The notes under the pieces were generated by a model that was not told where the DNA came from, searched no databases, and was given only the letters and a program-made list of their open reading frames with translations. This document shows, one piece after another, positions 1-7,439 of a stretch of 42,059 nt of DNA (positions are counted from its first letter, which is position 1; the number at the start of each line of letters is the position of its first letter). Origin of the DNA: Patescibacteria group bacterium (GTDB taxonomy: Bacteria > Patescibacteriota > Patescibacteriia > UBA1558 > UBA10009). Both the position numbers and the translations under genes were made by a program. Where the stretch lies: positions 1 through 42,059 of the forward strand of contig JAHISB010000032.1 in the NCBI GenBank assembly GCA_018818425.1, written 5' to 3'.

Positions 1-263
1 AAAGAAAAAGAAATTTGAAAATTTTTTAAAACAATTGGGCGATAGCCCAAAAAAGAAAAGGAATATTTCAGCTAACGTTCCTGCGTATGCGATGTTTGCC
101 AGTGGTATAATTGCACGAAGTGCTTACCACTGGCAAATATGGGTGGAGGCTTGCGGAGGTACGGAGCAAGCCGTAACCGCATACGCAGTGTTATATGATG
201 TACATGTTTTCCTTTAATTTCTGAAAGAAATTGCTCTTAAAAAGAATCCGATTTTGTTTTTCC
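1..263. repeat. Large folded attC-like palindromic repeat at the 3' end of the defence operon
   Basis: The segment folds on itself. The outer stem CTGCGTATGCG (81-91) pairs perfectly with CGCATACGCAG (178-188). Inside it are two arms: TTTGCCAGTGGTA (95-107) with TACCACTGGCAAA (125-137), whose loop holds a small GCAC/GTGC hairpin, and GGCTTGC (148-154) with GCAAGCC (166-172). Just outside the outer stem are CTAACG (72-77) and GTTATAT (190-196), placed like the R''/R' core boxes of an integron attC but not matching GTTRRRY exactly. The arms beyond (1-75 and 190-263) are themselves imperfect inverted copies and recur as a half copy at 5912-5996. The inner folded part, about 120 bp, falls in the attC size range. 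The repeat may begin left of the window. Calling it a recombination site is an inference; the folding is seen directly. Confidence 0.6.
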
Positions 264-382
264 GTTTTGGGTGGTGGGCAGAGGGGATTAAGGGGTGAAT
301 GCCCGCCACCCAAAACACCTATTTCTGGTTTGAGGGAGGGGCAAGAGGGGAACAAAAGGGGTGAATTGCCCCTCCCTCAAAC
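264..382. repeat. Tandem pair of hairpins with near-identical loops but unrelated stems
   Basis: Hairpin 1 has stem GTTTTGGGTGGTGGGCA (264-280) with TGCCCGCCACCCAAAAC (300-316), one G-T mismatch. Hairpin 2 has stem GTTTGAGGGAGGGGCAA (328-344) with TTGCCCCTCCCTCAAAC (366-382), perfect. The loops are nearly the same: GAGGGGATTAAGGGGTGAA and GAGGGGAACAAAAGGGGTGAA. They lie directly after the stop codon of the last operon gene and before the folded repeat. There is no U-tract, so they are not ordinary terminators. They could be mRNA 3'-end structures or part of the mobile unit. Confidence 0.75.
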
Positions 383-388
383 ATCTAC

Positions 389-1915
389 TTACTTGTTCAA
401 TTTTTCAACAATTTCTATAAGATAATTTACCTTTTCAAATATCTGATCTAATAATGGGTTGCTCTTGAATATCGAAAAAATAGTTAAACCAACAATGATT
501 ATTGTTAGCCAAAAAACATTTCTTTGAATTTTTAAATTGGCAATAGCCGAGGTAAGATTCCCGCTTGCGTTTATTGATTCATTAACTTGTTTTTCTTGAG
601 TTTTTAAAGTTTTTACCCTCATTTCATCCTGCTGTCTAAGCAGTTCAAGAAAATCAGGTAGGCTTTTATAATGTTCTGGTGGTGTAAAGTCTAAACAGTC
701 GTCTGAATATCTATTTTTAGACTTTGTTAGATTTTCTATGTCATGACTGATAGCTTGAATATCCGTGCTAATTGAAAGGAATTGCGACCTGATAAAATTA
801 AGGTTTTGTATAGCATGTCCGATTCTTTTTATTGGGGATACGGCTTTATCTCTAAGGCTTGAAAGTTGTTTTTCGCAATTTAGCAATAAATGGTGAGTAG
901 ACCATAGTCCTGCCGTATTTTCCATGTATAAATTGAGCTTATTTGTAATTCCAGCCCTATTTGCACCTCCATATTGTTCCATGTCTTTTTGAGTGAGGTC
1001 GCCAAAATTACCAAATAATATCCCTAGAGAGTTTTTATTTGATTGTACTCTAAGTTCAAGTTCAGGCACTTCTTTACCTGTCCAATCCTCATTACCATAA
1101 TCAAACAATAAATCAGAGTAATGATCTTTTAATATGCTTTTTTGCGAATTAGATTTTTTATACTCTGCTGTGGTCACTAAACTAATTGTTGGTAAATCAC
1201 CTTTTGATGAGGCAAAATGCCCTGGCAGATTTTTGTTGAACCACGAAAAAAGATTTTTATGCACATTAGTAAACTGTTGTTGTACGGATTTTCTTTTTTG
1301 TGAGGCTGGTCCGATAAAACTAATTATATTTCGGGATTTTCGCTCGATTTTTGTTTTGTGCAAAGTTTTAAATAGTGGATTTAACGAACTTGCTAGATCA
1401 TCACTAAAAACAAATTGTATCGTTACAATAGTTATGCTCGAAGTAATATTTCGTAGTGATAAACTGCAATAATCAATTCCTTTTGGTAATTTGGCACGCC
1501 TTATATCAGCCCCTAAAAAACGTGATTTATCGGTTTTGGATAAAATGATTCCGCCATTTATCCAAGAGCTTTGGTTTCCATAGCTTCGTCCATGTTTAAC
1601 CCAGTCTGTTAGGTTTATTTTGTTGCCTGTATTGGATTCAGGGGCATCCCAACCAAGTTTTTTTAGCGATTTTAGTAATGAATTGATGTTTGACGGCGTA
1701 AATACTTCTGATACCCAAGCACAATGTATTTCAATTTTTTCCGATTCAGGGGGAGTTGTACTTTTTAGCTCTTTTGGATCACGTTCATCATGAAAATACT
1801 TCAAAGATTGTTTGATGTGTTTTTTGGAATCCCACTTTCTTTTTAAGAATTTGATTAACGGGATTTTATCAAGTAATGATTTTTCGTTATTTTTCGATTG
1901 TTGCGATTTCTTCAT
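389..1915 (-). CDS. Unknown protein with C-terminal coiled coil and membrane anchor, third gene of the defence operon
   Basis: I do not recognise the family. The ORF is open to a TTG at 1972, but the first ATG at 1915 (MKKSQQSK...) overlaps the upstream gene by only 29 nt and is preferred, giving about 508 residues. Neither start has a clear Shine-Dalgarno. The N-terminus is very basic and soluble. A helical, probably coiled-coil region follows late in the protein (around LELLRQQDEMRVKTLKTQEK), then one hydrophobic segment, VFWLTIIIVGLTIFSIF, about 40 residues from the end. The large domain is therefore probably cytoplasmic and membrane-tethered, with a short tail. The order coiled coil then membrane helix loosely recalls CorA-like proteins, without a second helix or GMN motif. 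It is last in a fic-RM operon, so a defence accessory or effector role is an inference. Confidence 0.75.
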   Translation of the reverse strand: MKKSQQSKNNEKSLLDKIPLIKFLKRKWDSKKHIKQSLKYFHDERDPKELKSTTPPESEKIEIHCAWVSEVFTPSNINSLLKSLKKLGWDAPESNTGNKINLTDWVKHGRSYGNQSSWINGGIILSKTDKSRFLGADIRRAKLPKGIDYCSLSLRNITSSITIVTIQFVFSDDLASSLNPLFKTLHKTKIERKSRNIISFIGPASQKRKSVQQQFTNVHKNLFSWFNKNLPGHFASSKGDLPTISLVTTAEYKKSNSQKSILKDHYSDLLFDYGNEDWTGKEVPELELRVQSNKNSLGILFGNFGDLTQKDMEQYGGANRAGITNKLNLYMENTAGLWSTHHLLLNCEKQLSSLRDKAVSPIKRIGHAIQNLNFIRSQFLSISTDIQAISHDIENLTKSKNRYSDDCLDFTPPEHYKSLPDFLELLRQQDEMRVKTLKTQEKQVNESINASGNLTSAIANLKIQRNVFWLTIIIVGLTIFSIFKSNPLLDQIFEKVNYLIEIVEKLNK

Positions 1916-4583
1916 CGGTGAGATTATAAAGTTTATAAATTGCTCGATCAATTTTTTCGTCCAGTTTTTCAATCTCTGTTTTTAGTCGGGCGTGTTTGTC
2001 GGTGTTGCTTGTAATCTCGTGAGCTTCTTTTTGTAGATTAAGCATAAGCTCGGCAAGTTTGGTGATTTCGGCTTGTTCTTTTTCGTTGGCTTCGGGAATA
2101 GGAAAAATTGCAAGCTCTTTCACCTTGAATTGCGGAAAAGTTTTGCGTTGGAATTTATCAAAAGTGTTGGCAAACCAAAATGTTGTTAGCTTTGAATTGA
2201 TGACAGCAAGAAGAAAAAGAGGCTCAACCTTAAAATCAAAAATAACCATGCTGTTAATGTCGTTCAAATATTTGCCCTCTGTAAAAACTGCATTTATTGC
2301 GTATGGTGGCTGTGAGGGAATTTGTCGAACTAAAATACGCTTTCCGTCAAAAGGTACTGATTTTCTAGGTTCTGCGAGCCAATCGCCATAACTCAAATAT
2401 TCGCCAGACCAACCAAGTGCGTAACGCTTAACATCACGACCTTCTAAGTATTTTATGTAATTTTCATCTTCTTTGTTTTTAGAATGGAAAACTCTGTTAT
2501 TTTTGATTTCTTCCGTTTGTGGTGGTTTGCCCTTTCCTGTTTGATAGGCTTTTAATCCAGTTGAGGCTGTTGCGCTATCTTTGAGCTGTTTTGACTTTTC
2601 CGCAACTTTTTTCAAAATCATCATTTTGTCTTTGTCTTTCGCCAGTGAAATATTGATAATGTGATTATTGTCTTTAAAATCATCTGGTGAGAATTTGCCA
2701 ACAATTTTTAGTTTACTGTCTCTAAATTCGCCGAGTGTTACCTTGCTTCTTCTGCCCTTTTTGAAAATTACAAGGCAAGTGTCCACGTTTGCATCGCCAA
2801 AAACTTTGTCGTAGATGTTGATGATTTGTAGACTGCCGACTTCTTCAAGCAAAAATTTTCTAAGTGGTGCGAAAGTATCAATCGTCAGCCAAGTATTTGG
2901 AACAATAAAGCCGAAATATCCGCCCTCTTGCAAAAGATTGTAGGCTCGTTCAATAAAAAGCAGATAAGTGTTAAGTTGGTAGTTTGCCAGTTTGTAATTT
3001 TCGTAGAAATATTTTTTGGCAGAGTCATCAAAATTTTTGCCTCGTGCGAAAACATAGGGCGGATTTCCAATAATCACACTAAAGCCCTCATGTTCAAATA
3101 CTTCTGAAAATTCCTGTTTCCAGTTAAAGGCTTTTTGCTCACGCCATACATCATCAAAATACTGTTGTAGTTTTTCCATGTCGCCGTCAACAAGCGAATT
3201 TCCAATGCGGATATTATGCGAAAGTGTCGGTAGTTTTGTTCTTTGCTGTAAAACACGCAAAAGCAAATTGAGTTGAGCGATTTCTATGGCTTGCTCGTCC
3301 AAGTCAACACCATAAATATTGTTTTTCAAGATTTCAAAACGATCAAAAAGCCCTGTTTGTTTATCCAGTTTGGTTTTGGCTTCGAGCATTTTGTCGTAGG
3401 CGGAGATAAGAAAAGAACCACTACCACAAGCAGGGTCAAGAATTTTGATGTTTGGGATATCTTTTGCTTTGGCTTTTTTCAAAACTTCGCCGAGTGTTTG
3501 CTCAATCAGATATTCAACAACATATTTTGGTGTGTAATAAATTCCTTGTGATTTTCGTTTCGATTTTTTCTTGTCGTCTTTTTGCGCTTTTTCCTGAACA
3601 TAGCCCAAATACTGCTCGTAAATTCCGCCCAGAACATCGGTTGAAATGGCGGAAAAATCGTAGCGGTAGCCGTCGGTAGTTTGGTATAGCCCTTTGATGA
3701 TTGTTTCAAAAACTTTGTCATCGGCTTTCCAGTTTTCCAGCGCGTGCGAAGAAAAAAGTTTTGAATTGTAGTGATCGTCAAACCAACGAAAGCCATCATT
3801 GAGTCTTTTAAAAATGTTGTGCTTTTTGCCTGCGGATTCCCATTCACGAACAAGCGAAAGCAAAATATTTTGTTCAATTTTTCTGTCTTCGGCGGTGCGG
3901 ATAAAAATAAGGCGATCCAAAACTTTTTGCACGCCTTCATCAAGAGCGTCCTCGTCAATGTTGCTGTTATTTTTCCTGAAGTCTTTAGTCAGGAGCGCGC
4001 GCCAAGTCGTCAAATCTTCAAAAAGTTTTTCGCCGACCTGTTTTCGTTTGGTGAGCTTGCCCCATTTTTCCGCTTGTTCGGCGAGCTTCTTTTCTTCAAA
4101 ACTTTCTTTGGAAAGTAGCCATAACTGGTCAAAGCGGTCTAAATATTCGTGCCATTTTAGCTCAAAGAAAAGATTTTGCGATAGGCTTTTTGGTGGAATT
4201 TCGGCGTTGAAAACTTTTATACCCTCAAAGTCGGAAAGAATCGCCCATGTTACGCTTTTGTTCCAAGAATAATTTATGGCTTGTTCCGCCCATTTCCACT
4301 CGTCCAAATCTACTTTCAATGCTTTAGCTTCCAAAAACATGACAGGAATATGATTAAGACGAAAAGCCAGATCAACACGCCCCTTTGAAACGGTTTCTTC
4401 GGTGGTAACTTCATTTGGATTTTCAAGGTTTCTCATATCCCAGCCCAAAAACTCAAAAAGTGGCTCGATAAATTCATTTCGGGTTTGGGCTTCGTTGTAT
4501 GATTTTACCTTTCGGGTATCAACAAGGCGTTGATATTTTTCAATCAATTTTGCTATTTGTTGTTTTGCTTCTTGTTTTGTCAT
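1887..4583 (-). CDS. Type IIG-like restriction enzyme/N6-adenine methyltransferase (Eco57I/BREX-PglX-like architecture)
   Basis: Single-chain protein of 898 residues. N-terminal region (about 1-150) resembles the HsdR-type nuclease domain: GRVDLAF followed by FLEAKAL gives a PD-(D/E)xK arrangement. After a helical linker comes an N6-adenine methyltransferase: YTPKYVVEYLIEQTL, motif I DPACGSGSF (SAM binding) and motif IV IIGNPPYV (catalytic NPPY). The C-terminal third is target-recognition-like and ends in a helical region. The expected activity is to methylate adenine in a specific site and cleave unmodified DNA; all key residues are visible. It starts 3 nt after the stop of the Fic gene and overlaps the next gene, so the three are one operon. 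Alternatives are a methylase-only defence protein. Specificity cannot be read from sequence. Confidence 0.9.
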   Translation of the reverse strand: MTKQEAKQQIAKLIEKYQRLVDTRKVKSYNEAQTRNEFIEPLFEFLGWDMRNLENPNEVTTEETVSKGRVDLAFRLNHIPVMFLEAKALKVDLDEWKWAEQAINYSWNKSVTWAILSDFEGIKVFNAEIPPKSLSQNLFFELKWHEYLDRFDQLWLLSKESFEEKKLAEQAEKWGKLTKRKQVGEKLFEDLTTWRALLTKDFRKNNSNIDEDALDEGVQKVLDRLIFIRTAEDRKIEQNILLSLVREWESAGKKHNIFKRLNDGFRWFDDHYNSKLFSSHALENWKADDKVFETIIKGLYQTTDGYRYDFSAISTDVLGGIYEQYLGYVQEKAQKDDKKKSKRKSQGIYYTPKYVVEYLIEQTLGEVLKKAKAKDIPNIKILDPACGSGSFLISAYDKMLEAKTKLDKQTGLFDRFEILKNNIYGVDLDEQAIEIAQLNLLLRVLQQRTKLPTLSHNIRIGNSLVDGDMEKLQQYFDDVWREQKAFNWKQEFSEVFEHEGFSVIIGNPPYVFARGKNFDDSAKKYFYENYKLANYQLNTYLLFIERAYNLLQEGGYFGFIVPNTWLTIDTFAPLRKFLLEEVGSLQIINIYDKVFGDANVDTCLVIFKKGRRSKVTLGEFRDSKLKIVGKFSPDDFKDNNHIINISLAKDKDKMMILKKVAEKSKQLKDSATASTGLKAYQTGKGKPPQTEEIKNNRVFHSKNKEDENYIKYLEGRDVKRYALGWSGEYLSYGDWLAEPRKSVPFDGKRILVRQIPSQPPYAINAVFTEGKYLNDINSMVIFDFKVEPLFLLAVINSKLTTFWFANTFDKFQRKTFPQFKVKELAIFPIPEANEKEQAEITKLAELMLNLQKEAHEITSNTDKHARLKTEIEKLDEKIDRAIYKLYNLTDEEIATIEK

Positions 4584-4586
4584 AGC

Positions 4587-5687
4587 TTATTTATTGAGTA
4601 ATTTTATCAGTTCATCAAAGGCATACACCTTATTTCTACGCTTTTTTGGAGTTGTGTCTTTGATTATTCCCGCTTCCAGAAATTTGGCAATCAGATTAAA
4701 GAATGTTTGAGTATTTTTTACTTTAGCCTCTTTTCTGATGCTTGCGGTTCTAAAAATCGGATGAATGAAAATAGCGTCCAAAAGATTGATTGCATAGACG
4801 GAGTTAATCTCAATAATTTTTTCTTTATACTTCGCGTGTAAATCTAAAATTGCCTTGCCTGTTTTTTCGGCTTCTTCCGCTTGTGTCGCCAGAGCCGTGA
4901 GGAAAAACTTGATCCAGTCTTCCCATTTCTCTTTTTCGCTGACCAATCGAAGCAGTTCGTAATAATCTTCACGATGTTCTTCAAAAAATTCGCTGAGATA
5001 TAAAAACGGGTGAGATAGGAGTTGCTGTTCATAAAGAAATAACGAAACAATAAGTCTTCCCACTCTGCCATTACCGTCCAAGAACGGATGAATAGCTTCA
5101 AATTGATAATGGGCGATTGCTATCTGAACAAGTGGATCTTTTTCGTCTTCGGAGTTTAAATATTTTTCTAAATTACTGAATAAAGGAATGATTTCATTTG
5201 CCGGTGGCGGTACAAAACTGGCATCTTCAATAGTCGCGCCCGGTCTGCCAATGTAAACCTGTGCTTTTCTAAACTCTCCCGGGGCTTTGTTCTGACCTCG
5301 TCCTGAACGAAGCAGGATTGAATGCAGTTTTTTGATGAGATTTTCAGCGAGTGGGGTTTTTTTCAGGGTTTTTACACCAAGTTCCAAGGCTTCACGGTAA
5401 TTGATGATTTCGTGAATATCTTTTTTTCTCTCTGAATCATCTTTTTTTTCGTCTTGTGCTTCGTATTCCAAAACTTCATTGAGCGTTGCCTGCGTTCCTT
5501 CAATTTTGGAGCTTAAAACTGCTTCTTTGGTCTGCATGGTTCGACCAAGCAGTTCGGGGTTTGGCAGTTGATTTAAAAGCGAATTCAAAGAAGCAATCGC
5601 TCTATGTGCTTTTGTGATATGACCGATTAAACTTGAATAATCAATTTTTATCGGTAACTTTTGCGGAATGAAGGGTTTTTTGCTCAT
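4587..5687 (-). CDS. Fic-domain protein (putative AMPylase) with N-terminal inhibitory motif and C-terminal winged helix
   Basis: 366 residues. The N-terminal Fic_N region contains SSKIEGT, which fits the (S/T)xxxE(G/N) inhibitory motif of class II Fic proteins; its Glu normally blocks ATP in the active site. The catalytic loop HPFLDGNGRVGR is complete, with the catalytic His and the Asn/Arg that bind ATP phosphates. The last roughly 80 residues (TASIRKEAKVKNTQTFFNLIAKFLEAGIIKD...) look like a winged-helix DNA-binding domain. Expected reaction is transfer of AMP to a target hydroxyl. The start ATG at 5687 is the first gene of the operon, and two identical-geometry dyads lie just upstream, so autoregulation through the winged helix is plausible. 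The target is unknown; it could guard or control the restriction enzyme or act as a toxin. Confidence 0.92.
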   Translation of the reverse strand: MSKKPFIPQKLPIKIDYSSLIGHITKAHRAIASLNSLLNQLPNPELLGRTMQTKEAVLSSKIEGTQATLNEVLEYEAQDEKKDDSERKKDIHEIINYREALELGVKTLKKTPLAENLIKKLHSILLRSGRGQNKAPGEFRKAQVYIGRPGATIEDASFVPPPANEIIPLFSNLEKYLNSEDEKDPLVQIAIAHYQFEAIHPFLDGNGRVGRLIVSLFLYEQQLLSHPFLYLSEFFEEHREDYYELLRLVSEKEKWEDWIKFFLTALATQAEEAEKTGKAILDLHAKYKEKIIEINSVYAINLLDAIFIHPIFRTASIRKEAKVKNTQTFFNLIAKFLEAGIIKDTTPKKRRNKVYAFDELIKLLNK

Positions 5688-5695
5688 ATTTTTGA

Positions 5696-5775
5696 TTAGA
5701 ATAAGGAATTACGTTATTCCAACGATTAGAATAAGAAACACTGTTATTCTAAATATAGTCAATTTATTAGAATAA
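5696..5775 (-). promoter_or_regulatory. Operator array of TTAGAATAA dyads in front of the fic-RM operon
   Basis: TTAGAATAA occurs at 5696-5704, 5726-5734 and 5767-5775. Its reverse complement occurs as TTATTCCAA (one change) at 5714-5722 and TTATTCTAA at 5744-5752. This makes two dyads with the same geometry (18 bp between half-site starts) repeated 30 bp apart, plus one extra half site. A TTGACT box lies between the third half site and the second dyad on the minus strand, so the operators should overlap the promoter; I could not fix the -10. Confidence 0.7.
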
Positions 5776-5808
5776 TGCAAGTATGCTATCAACAGAATAA
5801 AATAAACT

Positions 5809-5887
5809 GCTTTCGGAGCGAAGCGGAGAAAGCAACCTTCTTATTCCCCTTATCAAATAAATGTTTTCGTAGCGGAGCGAAGAAAAC
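5809..5887. repeat. Second pair of hairpins with shared loops and different stems
   Basis: Hairpin 5809-5833 has stem GCTTTC/GAAAGC around the 13-nt loop GGAGCGAAGCGGA. Hairpin 5863-5887 has stem GTTTTC/GAAAAC around the 13-nt loop GTAGCGGAGCGAA. The loops agree at 10 of 13 positions. They lie between the operator region and the att-like half site. Confidence 0.65.
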
Positions 5888-5911
5888 TCCATATACCCCC
5901 TCTATAATAAA

Positions 5912-5996
5912 AGAAAAACAAAATCGGATTCTTTTTAAGAGCTGGGGCGATAGCCCCAAAAGGAAAACATGTATTTCATATAACGTAGTATATGCG
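5912..5996. repeat. Half copy of the folded repeat next to the recombinase gene (attI-like position)
   Basis: Positions 5912-5985 are an inverted match to about 189-263: shared blocks are AAAAACAAAATCGGATTC, CTTTTTAAGAGC, AGGAAAACATGTA and CATATAAC. Where the left copy has the hairpin AATTTCTGAAAGAAATT, this copy has GGGGCGATAGCCCC. It also matches the left arm of the first element directly (GGGCGATAGCCC... TAACG...GTATGCG there, TAACGTAGTATATGCG here). The homology stops near 5996, before any second arm, so this is half a site. It sits about 70 bp upstream of the recombinase start. Confidence 0.65.
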
Positions 5997-6062
5997 AACC
6001 TATTGACATTTTGGCTAATTTCAGACAAGATAAGGGCATCTAATTATTAATCAGAAAAGCTT

Positions 6063-6974
6063 ATGTTCGTCAAAGACGAATCCGCCTTTGGCGGGAAAAG
6101 TGTTAATTTTGATGGCTTAAAGCCGCAAATCCTACCTTCCAATTATAAACCATTTCTACCAAAAGTCCATCCTTTGGCTAGATTGGCGCAAGAATTGATT
6201 ATTAGGGGGTTTTCAAAAAGAACAATAAAAGCGTATCTGGAAATAAATCAACGATTTATGATTTTTGTCCGCAAGTCCTCTAAAGAAGTTGCGGCGCAGG
6301 ATATTAAAAATTATCTTCTTTATCAAAAAGGCAGGGGATTGGGCAATACTTCATTGAATCTTATTATTTCAGCTTTGCAATTTTATTATCAGCAGGTTCT
6401 GAAACGGAAACTGTTTTTTAATATCAAAAGGCCAAAAAAGGAGCATTATCTGCCTATTGTTTTATCCCGGGAAGAAATTCAGGCCATTATTGATTCCATA
6501 ACCAATATCAAGCATAAACTGATGATTGCCATGGCTTATGGTTCCGGCCTAAGAGTCAGCGAAGTAATAAATTTAAAAGTTAACGAGGTAAATCCTGACG
6601 AGCTGACTTTGCACATCAAACAGTCAAAGGGCCGGCGCGGCCGGCTGACAATTTTGCCGGAAAAAATAAAATCTGAACTTCAGCAATATATTTTAGGGAA
6701 AAAAGCGGATAATTTCGTCTTTATCAGCCAGCGGGGCGGCAAAGTAACGGCCAGAACCGCTCAAAAGATTTTTGAAAACAGCTTAAAAAAAGCAGGCATA
6801 AAAAAAGAAGCGACTTTCCATTCCTTAAGGCACAGTTTTGCCACTCATCTTTTGGAAAACGGCGTTGATGTCCGCTATGTGCAGGAGCTGTTGGGGCATC
6901 AAAATATCAGAACCACCCAGATTTATACCAAAGTCACCAACCCCAAACTAAAAAGCATAAAAAGTCCGTTATAA
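6063..6974 (+). CDS. Tyrosine site-specific recombinase, Xer/integron-integrase-like
   Basis: 303 residues. The N-terminal SAM-like core-binding domain (about 38-125, LAQELIIRGFSKRTIKAYLE) is followed by the catalytic domain with all active-site residues: Arg in GSGLRVSE, Lys in QSKGRRGR, HSLRHSF for His/Arg, LGHQNIRTTQIYT for the second His and the Tyr nucleophile. It cuts and joins DNA at specific sites through a 3'-phosphotyrosine. It lacks the additional domain that marks classical IntI, so by sequence it is XerC/D/A-like. The first dozen codons consist of two small palindromes (TTCGTCAAAGACGAA and TCCGCCTTTGGCGGGA), so the true start may lie slightly downstream. It reads away from the accessory operon, with the half site just upstream. 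It may act on the folded repeats or be a chromosomal Xer. Confidence 0.92.
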   Translation: MFVKDESAFGGKSVNFDGLKPQILPSNYKPFLPKVHPLARLAQELIIRGFSKRTIKAYLEINQRFMIFVRKSSKEVAAQDIKNYLLYQKGRGLGNTSLNLIISALQFYYQQVLKRKLFFNIKRPKKEHYLPIVLSREEIQAIIDSITNIKHKLMIAMAYGSGLRVSEVINLKVNEVNPDELTLHIKQSKGRRGRLTILPEKIKSELQQYILGKKADNFVFISQRGGKVTARTAQKIFENSLKKAGIKKEATFHSLRHSFATHLLENGVDVRYVQELLGHQNIRTTQIYTKVTNPKLKSIKSPL

Positions 6975-7079
6975 TAATTAAATCGTGATACATTTGCGCG
7001 ATTCGCGATTTTTGACAACTTTTACCCCATCAATTATACTTAATAAAACAGGGTCAATTTTATCATTAATTTAAAACCT

Positions 7080-7379
7080 ATGACCAGAAAAGCGAATCGA
7101 GTTAAGCTCGAGAACATTAACCAAGAAACCATGTCTAAAAATAAATTGGAGTATTATTTCACGGCCATCCAGCAACGTTTTGAAGAACAGGATCAAATGA
7201 TCCAGCAACGTTTTGAAGAACAGGATCAAATGATCCAGCAACGTTTTGAAGAACAGGATCAAAAGTTTAAGTCGATTTTAGACATTGTCGGATTTTATGA
7301 CACCGAGAGGAAAGATATAAAATCCACGCTTTGGGAGCATGAAAGACGTCTGATTAAATTAGAAAAACAGTCAGCTTAA
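7080..7379 (+). CDS. Small coiled-coil protein with three identical 11-residue repeats
   Basis: 99 residues, mostly helical and charged. Residues 30-62 are three copies of IQQRFEEQDQM (the last ends in K), an 11-residue period typical of hendecad coiled coils. An internal ATG at 7131 (MSKNKLEYYF) is an alternative start with less lysine-rich lead. A good intrinsic terminator follows 11 nt after the stop, supporting a real transcription unit. No family is recognised; a structural or oligomerising role is an inference. Confidence 0.65.
   Translation: MTRKANRVKLENINQETMSKNKLEYYFTAIQQRFEEQDQMIQQRFEEQDQMIQQRFEEQDQKFKSILDIVGFYDTERKDIKSTLWEHERRLIKLEKQSA
7167..7265 (+). repeat. Three tandem 33-bp direct repeats inside the coiled-coil gene
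   Basis: Copies run 7167-7199, 7200-7232 and 7233-7265, beginning ATCCAGCAACGTTTTGAAGA. They are identical except for the last codon (ATG, ATG, AAG). Identity at the DNA level indicates recent expansion or ongoing copy-number change; 33 bp keeps the frame. Confidence 0.95.
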
Positions 7380-7390
7380 TTATTATAGTA

Positions 7391-7420
7391 AAAGGCCCGG
7401 CTTGCTGTCGGGCTTTTTTT
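7391..7420 (+). terminator. Intrinsic terminator after the coiled-coil gene
   Basis: GCCCG, a loop, CGGGC and then seven T residues, directly after the stop of the preceding gene and before mnmA. Confidence 0.85.
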
Positions 7421-7439
7421 ATTTTATTATTAACATAAT

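Noticed and set aside
35-425. Two plus-strand ORFs (60 and 64 aa)
   Set aside because: They run through the folded repeat and the hairpin pair; their peptides only reflect the palindromes.
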